A stretch of DNA of 64,000 bases from Bradyrhizobium sp. CB3481 (GTDB lineage Bacteria > Pseudomonadota > Alphaproteobacteria > Rhizobiales > Xanthobacteraceae), in contig NZ_CP121647.1 of NCBI RefSeq assembly GCF_029714305.1, positions 7,460,501 through 7,524,500 on the forward strand. The letters are read 5' to 3'. Below, piece after piece: positions 17,277 to 26,620 of this stretch. The position numbers were made by a program, and so were the translations under genes. The notes under the pieces were generated by a model. The model searched no databases and was not told the DNA's origin. It saw nothing but the letters and a program-made list of their open reading frames with translations. How positions within the stretch are numbered: the first letter of the stretch is position 1; each line of letters begins with the position of its first letter.

Positions 17277-17738
17277 TCACAACACCTGATGCACATCTAT
17301 AACCACGCGGTCGGCGTGGCGGGACGCGGAGGCGATGAAGAGGTTCTCCATCAGCCAACGATAGTTGGGCGCGCCGGTCTCGAATTTCGGCACGGTGCGG
17401 AAATAGATCAGTTTGGGATCGACCGGCTCGCCGCGCTTGAGCTTTTGCAGGAGATCGACCGGGCCGAAACGCAGACCCTTGTTCTCGACATAGACGACCG
17501 CGCCGTCGTCGGTCTCGAAGGCGTACTTGGCTTCCAGCTCGATCAGTTCGTTCGGGCGGATGATCTGGAAGTCAGCGCCAAATGGGAGGACTTTGCCGTT
17601 GATACTTTCACCCTTCACCTCGCCGCCTGTGATCGGAATGATCCGGCGCACGCCGGTGCCGATCTCGCCCGCCGAGGTCACCTCGCCGATCCGCGCGGTG
17701 ATGGTGAAGACATATCTGGTCTCGAGCTGCGGGGTCAT
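17277..17738 (-). CDS. DUF3237 (UPF0311) family protein
   Basis: This 153-aa protein starts at an ATG 12 bp upstream of the TRAP DctM stop codon on the same strand; an earlier in-frame codon would extend it into dctM. It has the DUF3237 pattern: an N-terminal LETRYVFTITARIGE strand, then GTGVRRIIPITGGEVKG, a central FGADFQIIRPN and a C-terminal FRTVPKFETGAPNYRWL. The family forms a small beta-barrel and has no firmly assigned reaction. Members often sit in aromatic or carboxylate degradation operons, as here behind a TRAP transporter. No signal peptide. A ligand-binding or lactone/ester-processing role is possible but unproven. Confidence 0.85.
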   Translation of the reverse strand: MTPQLETRYVFTITARIGEVTSAGEIGTGVRRIIPITGGEVKGESINGKVLPFGADFQIIRPNELIELEAKYAFETDDGAVVYVENKGLRFGPVDLLQKLKRGEPVDPKLIYFRTVPKFETGAPNYRWLMENLFIASASRHADRVVIDVHQVL

Positions 17739-17746
17739 CGTGCACC

Positions 17747-19063
17747 CTACCCGGCCATGCGCTGCGGCAGCCACAGCGCCAGGATCGGAAATGCGATCAG
17801 GATCACCAGACGAATCAAATCGGTCGCCACGAACGGAATCACGCCGCGGAAGATGGTGGAGAAGGAAACGTCCTTCACAACGCTCTTGATGACGAACACG
17901 TTCATGCCGACCGGCGGATGGATCAGGCCAAGCTCGACCGTCATCACGATGATGACGCCGAACCAGATCGGATCGAAACCGAGATGCATGATGACCGGGA
18001 AGATGATCGGCACGGTGAGGATGATCATGGCCATCGCGTCCATCAGGCAGCCGAGCACCAGATACATCACCATGATCAGCGCCAGGATGCCGTAGGGCCC
18101 GAGACCGAGGCCGGTGAGCAGCTCGGTCACCTTCTGCGGGGTCTGCGTCACCGTCAGAAAATAGCCGAAGATCAGCGCGCCGATGAGCACCGTGAACACC
18201 GCGGCCGCGGTGCGCGTCGCCTGCAACAGCGAAGCCAGGATCTTGTCCTTGTTGAGCCGTCCGGTGAGGACGCCGATGAGGAACGCGCCGGTGGCGCCGA
18301 CGCCGCCGGCTTCGGTCGGCGTGAAGCGCGGCAGGAACGGCAGGCCATAGAGCCCGCCGATCACGAAGATGAACAGCAGCACCGGCGCCCAGATGTCCTT
18401 CAATCCGGCAAAGCGCTCGCGCCAGGTGGTTTGCTTACCCGTCGGCAGGAAATTTGGCCGGAACCAGCCGATCAGCGCGATGGTGATCATGTACATGGTC
18501 ATCGCCAGCAGGCCGGGAATGATGCCGGCGATGAAGAGTTTTCCGATGTCCTGCTCGGTGATGATGCCGTAGACCGCGAGCACGGTGGACGGCGGCAGCA
18601 TGGCGCCCAGCGTGCCGCCGGCCGCGATCACGCCTGTCGCAAACGACTGCGGATAGCCGAAGCGGCGCATCTCGGGATAGGCCACGGCCGAGAAGGTCGC
18701 GGCGGTCGCCACCGACGAGCCGCAGATCGCGGCAAAGCCGCCGCAGGCCGCCACCGTCGCGATGCCGAGGCCGCCGCGCAGGTGGCCGACAAAGCCGTTG
18801 GCGGCGCGGAACAATTCGCGGCTCATGCCGGAATTGCTGACGAACGTTCCCATCAGCAGGAACATCGGGATCACACCAAAGGTGTAGTCGGTGACCGTGC
18901 GCATCGAGGTCTGGCCGACCAGCTTCAGCGCCGGCGTGAAGCCTGTGATGTAGCCGAAGCCGCAGACACCGACGAGGCCCATCGCCATCCCGACGGGCAC
19001 GCGCAGCAGCATCAGCGCAAACAGCGCAACAAATCCGATGACGGCGACGGCATCTGTACTCAT
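17747..19063 (-). CDS. TRAP transporter large permease (DctM-type)
   Basis: This 438-aa membrane protein has about 12 hydrophobic segments typical of TRAP large subunits: the N-terminal FVALFALMLLRVPVGMAMGL, the FSAVAYPEMRRFGY loop, GTLGAMLPPST and a C-terminal VELGLIHPPVGMNVFVI. It couples uptake of an organic acid to the sodium gradient together with the small subunit (19069-19578) and the binding protein (19782-20804). Gene order P-Q-M is standard. By context it corresponds to the TarPQM system for lignin-derived aromatics in R. palustris, though TRAP substrates cannot be told from the permease. Confidence 0.94.
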   Translation of the reverse strand: MSTDAVAVIGFVALFALMLLRVPVGMAMGLVGVCGFGYITGFTPALKLVGQTSMRTVTDYTFGVIPMFLLMGTFVSNSGMSRELFRAANGFVGHLRGGLGIATVAACGGFAAICGSSVATAATFSAVAYPEMRRFGYPQSFATGVIAAGGTLGAMLPPSTVLAVYGIITEQDIGKLFIAGIIPGLLAMTMYMITIALIGWFRPNFLPTGKQTTWRERFAGLKDIWAPVLLFIFVIGGLYGLPFLPRFTPTEAGGVGATGAFLIGVLTGRLNKDKILASLLQATRTAAAVFTVLIGALIFGYFLTVTQTPQKVTELLTGLGLGPYGILALIMVMYLVLGCLMDAMAMIILTVPIIFPVIMHLGFDPIWFGVIIVMTVELGLIHPPVGMNVFVIKSVVKDVSFSTIFRGVIPFVATDLIRLVILIAFPILALWLPQRMAG

Positions 19064-19068
19064 GGGGC

Positions 19069-19578
19069 TTACTCTACCGTCTTGACCTTGGCGTCATGGA
19101 TGTCTTCGGGGTGGAAAATCAGGCGGTAGGTGCGGATCGCGATCAACAGCACCGCAGCGCCATCGCCGGCCCAGGCGATGGCGAAGAACGGCCAGGTCGG
19201 CATGTGCATGTCGAAGGTGAGGACGTTGTCGTTGTAGGTTCCCCGCACCTTGTCGAACAGCGTATAGGTCTGCACCGTCACCACGAACAGCAGCACCAGC
19301 GTCGCAAACACGTCGATCATGCGCTGGTACTTTGGGCCGACATTGGCCCAGATCAGATCGACGGTGATGTGGCCGCCGCGATAGCTGGTGGCCGCGATGC
19401 CCCAGAAGATCAGGATGCCGAGCAACATGCGCCCGATGTCGAAGGAATCGGGGATCGCGTAGTTCAGCGTGTTGCGTAGCAGCACGCCGATGAAGATGTT
19501 GAGCGCCACGATGCCGACGAAGCCGGCGGCGATCCATTCGATCGTGTCGATGAAACGATCCATCCACGCGCGATTCAT
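19069..19578 (-). CDS. TRAP transporter small permease (DctQ-type)
   Basis: This 169-aa protein starts at ATG 19578 (MNRAWMDRFID). The frame is open further upstream, but that part is the palindromic repeat at 19636-19770. It has four predicted transmembrane helices and the DctQ pattern around SFDIGRMLLGILIFWGIA and SYRGGHITVDLIW. It forms the membrane complex with DctM, whose start lies 5 bp after this gene's stop. Confidence 0.9.
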   Translation of the reverse strand: MNRAWMDRFIDTIEWIAAGFVGIVALNIFIGVLLRNTLNYAIPDSFDIGRMLLGILIFWGIAATSYRGGHITVDLIWANVGPKYQRMIDVFATLVLLFVVTVQTYTLFDKVRGTYNDNVLTFDMHMPTWPFFAIAWAGDGAAVLLIAIRTYRLIFHPEDIHDAKVKTVE

Positions 19579-19635
19579 GTCCGGAGGTCCCCTTCGACTG
19601 ACACCAGGTGTTGAACTGGCCGCGAACTCACTTAA

Positions 19636-19770
19636 CCTCTCCCGCTTGTGGGGTCGAGACGAGCGAAGCTCGCTCTTAGGTCGGCGCGCAGCGCTGGGTG
19701 GGGCTCCATCCACACGAAGAACTCTCCGTGTGGAGGCACCCCACCCGACCTCCCCCGCAAGCGGGAGAGG
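19636..19770. repeat. Palindromic repeat between dctP and dctQ
   Basis: CCTCTCCCGCTTG (19636-19648) and CAAGCGGGAGAGG (19758-19770) are perfect inverted arms; an inner pair GGTGGGGCTCCATCCACACG / CGTGTGGAGGCACCCCACC fills the centre. The element sits inside an operon, between the binding-protein and small-permease genes, where its RNA could limit read-through or set their expression ratio. Confidence 0.85.
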
Positions 19771-19781
19771 AAGAAGAGGGA

Positions 19782-20804
19782 CTACTGCGCGAGCGCGTTG
19801 TACTTGGTCAGTGACGCCTTCAGCTCGGCCAGCGCCGCATCCGGATCGCCGCCCTGCTTCTTGACGCCCTCACCCCAGGTCTTGACCAGCGGCTCGGCCG
19901 CCTTCTTCCAAAGTCCGATCTGCTCGGGCGTGAGCTTGTAGACCTCGTGACCGGACTCCGCCTTGATCTTGTCGATCCCCGCGTCTTCCATCTTGCCCCA
20001 GTGCTCGCCGACCTTGCCTGCATTCTCGGTATTGCAGTTGTTGTCGATCGCCTTCTTCTGCCTGTCGGACATCGCGTTGTACTTGTCCTTGTTGATCACG
20101 AAGGCGAAGGTCGTGACATAGAGTGGCGCCTCCATGTCGTACTTCGTCACCTTGTCGATGCCGAACAGCAGAAGCGAGCCCCACGGGAACGTGACGGCGT
20201 CGGCGACGCCGCGCTCGATGATGTCGCGGACTTCAGGCGCGGATGACTGCACGTTGGTGCCGCCGAGCTGGGTGACGAAATTGGCCATGGTGGCGTGGGC
20301 GGGACGGATCTTCATGCCTTTGATGTCGTCGGGCACCACGATCTTCTTGGTGCGCGAATGGAACGAGGACGGGGAATGGACGAAGGCGAGGCAGAACTTG
20401 ACGTCCTTCATCTCCTTCTCGGCATATTTGCGGTACCAGGCGTCGAGGCCCTGTGAGCCGCCCTTGGCGTCCGACATCAGGAACGGCAACTCACCGGCGC
20501 CGATCAGCGGGAAACGCCCCGGCTGATAGCCAGGGTTGACGTAGGTGACGTCGGCGATACCGTCGCGCGCCATGTCGTAATGGTCGAAGGCCTTGCCGAG
20601 CTGCTGCGCCGGAAACACTTTCGACTTGATGGTGCCGCCGGAATCCTTCTCGACCGCGGCCGCCCAATCCTCCAGCGACTTCTGCAGCGGATGCGAGGCC
20701 GGCACCCAGTGCGAAATCTTCAGGTCGACGTTCTTTTCCTGCGCCAGCGCAGGCGTCACGCTGGCGGCCAGCAGCATCCCCAGAAATGCTTTCCTCATCG
20801 GCAT
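19782..20804 (-). CDS. TRAP transporter periplasmic binding protein (DctP-type)
   Basis: This 340-aa exported protein has a signal peptide MPMRKAFLGMLLAASVTPALA (cleavage near residue 21) and the DctP fold: LKISHWVPASHPLQ at the start of the mature part, MARDGIADVTYVNPGYQPGR, the conserved IRPAHATMANFVTQLGG region with the carboxylate-binding Arg, and a long C-terminal helix. It captures an organic acid for the TRAP permease encoded downstream. It diverges from pobA, with a palindrome in the shared promoter region, so an aromatic acid such as 4-hydroxybenzoate or p-coumarate is a reasonable but unproven ligand. Confidence 0.92.
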   Translation of the reverse strand: MPMRKAFLGMLLAASVTPALAQEKNVDLKISHWVPASHPLQKSLEDWAAAVEKDSGGTIKSKVFPAQQLGKAFDHYDMARDGIADVTYVNPGYQPGRFPLIGAGELPFLMSDAKGGSQGLDAWYRKYAEKEMKDVKFCLAFVHSPSSFHSRTKKIVVPDDIKGMKIRPAHATMANFVTQLGGTNVQSSAPEVRDIIERGVADAVTFPWGSLLLFGIDKVTKYDMEAPLYVTTFAFVINKDKYNAMSDRQKKAIDNNCNTENAGKVGEHWGKMEDAGIDKIKAESGHEVYKLTPEQIGLWKKAAEPLVKTWGEGVKKQGGDPDAALAELKASLTKYNALAQ

Positions 20805-20843
20805 CCTCTCCCTTCACGCGGGCTGTTAGATCGCCCGACCACA

Positions 20844-20858
20844 TTAATTAACATGTTA
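20844..20858. promoter_or_regulatory. Overlapping palindromes upstream of the TRAP operon
   Basis: TTAATTAA (20844-20851) overlaps the perfect 10-bp palindrome TAACATGTTA (20849-20858), 40-54 bp upstream of dctP in an AT-rich stretch of a GC-rich region. A regulator site or promoter element is possible; it differs from the GTTAT-N5-ATAAC site. Confidence 0.4.
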
Positions 20859-20981
20859 TCTAGCTCGGCCGCCTTTTCAAGACGGACATTCAGCCGCGGC
20901 GTCTTCCTTCTCCCCTTTAGGTCACGATGTGCACTGCCGCGAAGTAACGTCCCTACAACGCGAATGAGCTTTGCCAAGACC

Positions 20982-22231
<1,250 letters not shown>

Positions 22232-22251
22232 GTATTCCGCGACGCCGAAAT

Positions 22252-22376
22252 CACCGTCGTCATACCCCGCGCAGGCGGGGTATCCAGTACGCCGCAGCTT
22301 CTCGATTCATCACTGACGTCTCTGGAATACTGGGTCACCCGCCCCAGTGCGCAATTGCGCACAAGGCGGGTGACGA
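22252..22376. repeat. Palindromic repeat (GTCGTCATACCCC family)
   Basis: GTCGTCATACCCCGC at the left and GCGGGTGACGAC at the right form the arms, with a GTGCGCAATTGCGCAC hairpin inside. It is related to the repeat at 17040-17151 and sits between pobA and the thioesterase gene. Confidence 0.8.
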
Positions 22377-22491
22377 CAGTTGTGCGCATTTCAAACACCC
22401 ATCGTAATCCCGTTTAAAACTTTGTAGGTGGTGACTTCGCGCGGCGCTTGCGTTCAATGATGCGCAAACATCATCCCAACGCGAGCCGCAA

Positions 22492-22917
22492 ATGACCGTA
22501 TCCGATATCCCCGCAGGCTTTGAACGCCGCACCCGCAGCAGCCCGCTGACGGACCCTTGGGAGCCGCTGTATTCGAAGACGACCGACAAGGCCGTCATCA
22601 TCGGGCTACGATTGGCAAAGCCGCACACCAATGGCCGCGGCCTGATCCATGGCGGGCTGATCGCAGCGCTCGCCGACAATGCGATGGGCCATAGCTGCGC
22701 CCATGTGATGGGCGGGGTGTCGTCGCTGGTGACGATTTCGCTTGCGGTCGATTTCATCGGCACGGCCGAGGTCGGGCAATGGCTCGCGATCGAGAGCGAT
22801 GTCGTCAAGACCGGCAAGACAATCTGCTTCGTGCAAAGCCTGATCAAGGCCGACGACGTCGTGATCGCGCGGGCCAATGCAACGTTTCGCGTGGTGCCGA
22901 AGAAGGAGCCGGTGTAG
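22492..22917 (+). CDS. PaaI-type hotdog thioesterase
   Basis: This 141-aa hotdog-fold protein carries the PaaI/YdiI signature GLIHGGLIAALADNAMGHS at about residues 50-68, where HGG and the following acidic residue form the active site. Such enzymes hydrolyse acyl-CoA thioesters, often to rescue CoA from dead-end aromatic or short acyl-CoAs. The gene is monocistronic and convergent with lysR. It belongs to a different subfamily from the 4-hydroxybenzoyl-CoA type enzyme at 12909-13349. The substrate is unknown; a role in aromatic acyl-CoA metabolism is a guess from distance to pobA. Confidence 0.85.
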   Translation: MTVSDIPAGFERRTRSSPLTDPWEPLYSKTTDKAVIIGLRLAKPHTNGRGLIHGGLIAALADNAMGHSCAHVMGGVSSLVTISLAVDFIGTAEVGQWLAIESDVVKTGKTICFVQSLIKADDVVIARANATFRVVPKKEPV

Positions 22918-22972
22918 GCCCCGGCTCTGCGGCGCATCACTACGTGCTGCGCCGGGTCCGGGGTACGAGCTA
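22918..22972. repeat. Short hairpin repeat between convergent genes
   Basis: GGCCCCGGCTCTGCGGCGCA and TGCTGCGCCGGGTCCGGGGT form an imperfect stem-loop. It is a fragment of the GGTCCCGGCTCTGCG family found complete at 42651-42763 and 45400-45519, and may work as a terminator for both genes. Confidence 0.65.
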
Positions 22973-23863
22973 GCCGAAATGCCAGTCGGCCGTCTCAGCC
23001 ACGAGATCGATGAAGGTTCGCACCTTGGCCGACAGCAGCCGCGAGGTCGGATAGACGATGTGGATCGGCAGCGCCGGCTGCTCGAACGGTGCGAGCACGA
23101 TTCTGAGCCGGCCTGCTTTCAGCGATTCGGCAGCCTGATAGGCCAGCACGCGCGTCAGCCCGCCGTCCGCTTCTGCGTACTGGATTGCGGCATCGGAACT
23201 GTTGGTGGCAAAGCGCGGCGTACTGGCGACGCGGATCTCGTGGCCATCTTCGACGAACCGCCAATCGAGCGCCGCGGTCATGGCGCCGAACTGGATGGTG
23301 TCATGCGCGGGAATTTCCGCCGGCCGCTTCGGCTCGCCGCGCGCCTTGAGGTACCGGGGCGAGGCCACCACGATCCGCCGCATCTCGCCGACATGGCGCG
23401 CCACCAGTGTCGAGTCGGGCAGATGGCCGATTCTAACCGCGAGGTCGACGCCGTCTTCAACGAGGTTGACCACGCGGTCCGACAAACGCAGATCGACGGC
23501 AACATCGCCATAGCGCTTCAAATAGGCCGTGACGATCGCGCTGACATGAAGCCGGCCAAAGCCGACCGGCGCCGAGATGACAAGCTGCCCCTCGGGCCGC
23601 GTGCGCTCGCCCGCGACGGCACCTTCCGCCTCCTCGACATCGGCCAAAATCCGCCGCGCCCGCTCCAGGTAACGCGCGCCGGCATCGGTCTGCGTCACCT
23701 GCCGGGTGGTCCGCTGCAACAGCCGCGCGCCGAGGCGCTCCTCCAGTGCCGCAATCAGCCGCGTCACACCCGAAGGCGACAGGCCGAGCTTGCGCGCCGC
23801 GGGGGCAAAGCCGCGCAGATCGGCCACCGAGACAAAGGCCTGCATGGCATCGAGCCGGTCCAT
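22970..23863 (-). CDS. LysR-family transcriptional regulator
   Basis: This 297-aa protein has an N-terminal winged helix-turn-helix (MDRLDAMQAFVSVADLRGFA, then SPSGVTRLIAALEERLGARL, residues 1-60) and a substrate-binding domain. It belongs to the AaeR/DsdC-like group common in proteobacteria (LLQRTTRQVTQTDAGARYLE). It diverges from the flavin-binding protein gene at 23982, with about 118 bp between starts that contain AT-rich direct and inverted half-sites (TATTGC/GCAATA at 23871-23886). It probably controls that neighbour and itself. The effector is unknown. Confidence 0.9.
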   Translation of the reverse strand: MDRLDAMQAFVSVADLRGFAPAARKLGLSPSGVTRLIAALEERLGARLLQRTTRQVTQTDAGARYLERARRILADVEEAEGAVAGERTRPEGQLVISAPVGFGRLHVSAIVTAYLKRYGDVAVDLRLSDRVVNLVEDGVDLAVRIGHLPDSTLVARHVGEMRRIVVASPRYLKARGEPKRPAEIPAHDTIQFGAMTAALDWRFVEDGHEIRVASTPRFATNSSDAAIQYAEADGGLTRVLAYQAAESLKAGRLRIVLAPFEQPALPIHIVYPTSRLLSAKVRTFIDLVAETADWHFG

Positions 23864-23981
23864 CCTGCTATTGCATATTCAGCAATAGTGAAGTGTCAAT
23901 CTAGAAGATTGTTTAAATTCCGGAAACGGCCATTTTGAGGGGCGAAGGACGACCGTAGTGGCGCTCCATCGGGAGGCTCAG

Positions 23982-24614
23982 ATGTCTGACGTTCACACCT
24001 ATTCGAGCGACGTGGCCTTCACCGCGGCGGTGAAGGCGATCCAGGCTCGCAAGGGTTCGCGCGAGGCCTACGCCAATGTCGAAGCGCGCGGCGGCTGGCG
24101 TACCGAGATCGACGAAAACCTCGCCGGCTTTCTGGCTGAGACGAGCAGCTTCTATCTCGCGACTGCCTCCGCCGACGGCCAGCCCTATATCCAGCACCGC
24201 GGCGGGCCGAAGGGCTTTGTCAAAATCGTCGACAAGAACACGATTGCCTTTGCCGATTACAGCGGCAACCGGCAGTACATCACGCAAGGCAACCTGTCGG
24301 AGAATCCGAAGGCGCATATCTTCGTGATGGACTACGCGCATCGTCGCCGCGTGAAGATCTGGGGCGAGGCGCGCGTGGTGGAGGACGATCCGGCCCTGAC
24401 GGAGGCGCTGATGCCGAGGGGTTACAAGGCGCGGCCCGAGCAGGTGATCCTGTTCAGGATTTCGGCGTGGGACACCAACTGCCCGCAGCACATCCCGCAG
24501 AAGTTCGACGCCGCCGATGTCGCGCAGGCGCTCGCCGTGCGCGACGCTCGCATCGCCGAGCTCGAGACGGAGCTGGCGGCCTTGCGCGGCCAGCCCGCAT
24601 CGGTCGCGCCGTAA
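23982..24614 (+). CDS. Pyridoxamine 5'-phosphate oxidase-related FMN-binding protein
   Basis: This 210-aa protein has a split-barrel flavin fold: SFYLATASADGQPYIQHRGG (FMN-phosphate region), IAFADYSGNRQYITQGNL and GEARVVEDD. The C-terminus ends in a short coiled coil (RDARIAELETELAALR). Relatives are annotated as pyridoxamine phosphate oxidase-like or general-stress FMN proteins of unknown substrate. Start ATG 23982 has GGGAGG five bases upstream; a GTG at 23958 is less likely. It is divergent from lysR and its stop abuts the stop of the convergent GST gene. It may be a flavin reductase or F420/FMN-dependent oxidoreductase induced through the LysR protein. Confidence 0.85.
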   Translation: MSDVHTYSSDVAFTAAVKAIQARKGSREAYANVEARGGWRTEIDENLAGFLAETSSFYLATASADGQPYIQHRGGPKGFVKIVDKNTIAFADYSGNRQYITQGNLSENPKAHIFVMDYAHRRRVKIWGEARVVEDDPALTEALMPRGYKARPEQVILFRISAWDTNCPQHIPQKFDAADVAQALAVRDARIAELETELAALRGQPASVAP

Positions 24615-25343
24615 TCAGGCGGCCTGCTGCACCGGCGACCAGGCGAATTCCGGGTAATACAGCAGCATCATCCGGTCGACATAGGCGGTGAGGTTTTCGA
24701 ACTGCTCGGTGCGTTGCCGCAGCACTGATTCGAAGAACGGGGTGAGGATTCCGGCAAGCATGCCAAAGGCGGTCGCATCGAGGCCGCAGGGCGCCTCGCC
24801 CATCAAGAACGGCTTGTCGCCGAGCTGGACTGACAGCGCAAACAGCGAGCGGACCGCAAGGTCGATATCTTCATCCGGGGCGTGACGGCCGAGGCCGCTG
24901 AGCAAGTAATTCTCGGCGACACGAAACTGGGCGTCCTCGCGCATCTTCTCGCGCAAATGCATCGGCGCGCTGTCGAAGAAATGCGCCGGTCCCTTGGCGA
25001 AGTTGTCGCCATCGACCCAGCGCGCGCCGACCAGCGCCCAATAGATGTGATGCTCGATCATCCGCTCGAAGGCCCAGGCCTGCGCGCGCGCCTGCAGGCT
25101 GAGCGGCGCGTCGAAATCGAAGCCGTATTTGGCCTCCAGATGGGCGCGGATGAAGGTGGAATCGGCGATCGTCTCGGCATCGTCGACGATGTAGGGTAAC
25201 TGGCCCTTCGGCGAGGACGGCGGCTTGGCTCTCTCCTTGCGATAGGCAAGACCAGCCATCTTGAGCTGGACCTCGGTCTTGGTCACAAAGGGGCTGATCT
25301 CCGGCAGGCCAAAACCCGCACCGAAGCCGTAAAGCGTAATCAT
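24615..25343 (-). CDS. Glutathione S-transferase family protein
   Basis: This 242-aa protein starts at ATG 25343 (MITLYGFGAGFGLPEISPFV); the longer open frame upstream runs through an operator-like repeat. It has an N-terminal thioredoxin-like domain (about residues 1-80, PKGQLPYIVDD matching the GST cis-proline region) and an all-helical C-terminal domain, with the layout of metaxin/Faxc-like GSTs. The N-terminal active-site residue looks non-classical (Gly-Phe-Gly in place of Ser/Cys-Pro-Phe). It lies downstream of a small ORF and a WYL regulator; two copies of a 22-bp dyad suggest joint control. A detoxification role is likely; the substrate is unknown. Confidence 0.85.
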   Translation of the reverse strand: MITLYGFGAGFGLPEISPFVTKTEVQLKMAGLAYRKERAKPPSSPKGQLPYIVDDAETIADSTFIRAHLEAKYGFDFDAPLSLQARAQAWAFERMIEHHIYWALVGARWVDGDNFAKGPAHFFDSAPMHLREKMREDAQFRVAENYLLSGLGRHAPDEDIDLAVRSLFALSVQLGDKPFLMGEAPCGLDATAFGMLAGILTPFFESVLRQRTEQFENLTAYVDRMMLLYYPEFAWSPVQQAA

Positions 25344-25395
25344 TTGCCGATCTCCCGATCTTCCCTGAAACGTCGCCTGAAGGCTAGGACCCCCC

Positions 25396-25417
25396 TGCTG
25401 CCAACGTGTTGTCAGCA
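25396..25417. promoter_or_regulatory. Operator-like dyad, copy 1 (before the GST gene)
   Basis: A 22-bp imperfect palindrome runs TGCTGCCAAC at the left and GTTGTCAGCA at the right, with 18 of 22 positions symmetrical. Copy 2 lies at 25708-25729 with a CCCCCC lead in both. It lies 53-74 bp upstream of the GST start. Confidence 0.65.
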
Positions 25418-25660
25418 GCAGCAGTGCCGGCCATGGCCTTGCTCGGCCCGGGGTGCGCGTGCCTTGCGCACCCAGGCGACAAGCTGGCCATGCGCGAGGG
25501 CGCACATTGCCGTGAACGACCGCCAGGCCAGCTCGGCCATCGCCCAGCGCAGGTCCGTGGTGACGCAGTGGACGGAAACCAGCTGTTCCAGGGCAAATCC
25601 CCTCGCATTGACCAGAGGCTTGCTGTTTCCAAGGGCGCCGAATTCGCTGAAAATCGTCAT
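25412..25660 (-). CDS. Small protein of unknown function with Cys-rich tail, divergent from the WYL regulator
   Basis: This 82-aa ORF starts at ATG 25660 with AAGGGAA nine bases upstream. It begins MTIFSEFGALGNSKPLVNAR, has a moderately hydrophobic centre (LAWRSFTAMCALAHGQLVAW) and ends in HGRHCCC. I do not recognise the family. Support for a real gene is the ribosome site, its place between two copies of the same operator and the divergent WYL regulator, an arrangement usual for WYL-controlled operons. The three terminal cysteines could bind metal. It may instead be a chance open frame; no homology could be checked. Confidence 0.5.
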   Translation of the reverse strand: MTIFSEFGALGNSKPLVNARGFALEQLVSVHCVTTDLRWAMAELAWRSFTAMCALAHGQLVAWVRKARAPRAEQGHGRHCCC

Positions 25661-25707
25661 GGACAAATTCCCTTCACTTGAGGTGTTGTCCTTATGTACC
25701 GCCCCCC

Positions 25708-25729
25708 TGCTGCCAACATGCTGTCAGCA
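25708..25729. promoter_or_regulatory. Operator-like dyad, copy 2 (before the WYL regulator)
   Basis: TGCTGCCAACATGCTGTCAGCA has 18 of 22 symmetrical positions and differs from copy 1 at only two positions. It sits 35 bp upstream of the WYL regulator ATG and 48 bp upstream of the small ORF, fit for autoregulation and control of the divergent genes. Confidence 0.7.
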
Positions 25730-25763
25730 TCGGACAAACGCTTTTTAGAAAAGAGACCGAGCC

Positions 25764-26462
25764 ATGCGACGGGCCGACCGTCTGTTCCAGATCATTCAGG
25801 TGCTTCGGCGTACCCGTAAACCCCTGACGGCGGACGCGATCGCCGCCGAGCTGGAGACGTCGAAGCGAACCATCTACCGCGATATAACGACCCTGATCGA
25901 GCAGCGGGTGCCGATCCGCGGCGAGGCCGGCGTCGGCTACATCCTGGAAAAGGGATTCGACCTGCCGCCGCTGATGCTGACGCCCGACGAGATCGAGGCC
26001 TGCGTGCTCGGCGCCCAATGGGTGGTCGGCCATGCCGATCCCGCGCTGGCGCGCGCGGCGCAGGACCTGATGGCCAAGGTCGCCGAAACCGTGCCGGAGC
26101 GGCTGCGGCCATTCGTGCTGGAGCCTGCCAGCCGCGCCCGGCGGGCCTGGAATCGCGAGCCCGACCGTATCGACATGGTGCGCACACGGACGCAAATCCA
26201 CGAGGGCAAGAAGATCACGCTGAACTATCGCGACGAGCGCGGCCGCGACAGCCAGCGTACGATCTGGCCGATTGCGGTCGGCTATCACGAAGCGGTGCGG
26301 ATCCTTGCGGCGTGGTGCGAGCTGCGGAAGGATTTCCGCAGTTTTCGCACCGACCGGGTGGTCGACGCGGTCTATCACGAGGAAAAATATCCTGAACGGC
26401 GCGACATCCTGCGCGCGAAATGGCGGCGCAGCCTGGTCTGGGAGGCACCGAAAGATACGTGA
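25764..26462 (+). CDS. HTH/WYL-domain transcriptional regulator (YafY family)
   Basis: This 232-aa protein has an N-terminal HTH_11 domain (MRRADRLFQIIQVLRRTRKP, then TADAIAAELETSKRTIYRDI, residues 1-60) and a C-terminal WYL domain (about 135-232). YafY-type regulators sense small molecules or nucleic acids through the WYL domain and often control a divergent gene set. Here that set is a small ORF and a GST gene. Two copies of a 22-bp palindrome at 25396-25417 and 25708-25729 are likely binding sites. The ligand is unknown. Confidence 0.9.
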   Translation: MRRADRLFQIIQVLRRTRKPLTADAIAAELETSKRTIYRDITTLIEQRVPIRGEAGVGYILEKGFDLPPLMLTPDEIEACVLGAQWVVGHADPALARAAQDLMAKVAETVPERLRPFVLEPASRARRAWNREPDRIDMVRTRTQIHEGKKITLNYRDERGRDSQRTIWPIAVGYHEAVRILAAWCELRKDFRSFRTDRVVDAVYHEEKYPERRDILRAKWRRSLVWEAPKDT

Positions 26463-26472
26463 CACCGTTAGA

Positions 26473-26576
26473 CCCTCATCCTGAGGAGCCCGCGCAGCGG
26501 GCGTCTCGAAGGATGTGGGCCCGACTGTGGCCTCATGGTTCGAGACGGCGCTAACGCGCTTCCTCACCATGAGGGG
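26473..26576. repeat. Palindromic repeat (CCTCATCCTGAGGAG family)
   Basis: CCCTCATCCTGAGGAGCC and TCCTCACCATGAGGGG are the arms, with TCTCGAAGGATG and GGTTCGAGACGGCGCTAACG inside. A shortened copy occurs at 59069-59112. It lies downstream of the WYL regulator. Confidence 0.8.
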
Positions 26577-26620
26577 CTAATAAGCTGGCTGCGACCGCGA
26601 TTTGGCGCTAAACGCTGACC

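Noticed and set aside
17918..19129. Plus-strand open frame of 403 codons opposite the TRAP large permease
   Set aside because: Low-complexity His/Asp/Arg-rich shadow of hydrophobic codons on the other strand.
26473..26576. Palindromic repeats as insertion sequences
   Set aside because: None of the repeats carries a transposase frame or target-site duplication; they are about 45-170 bp hairpin elements.
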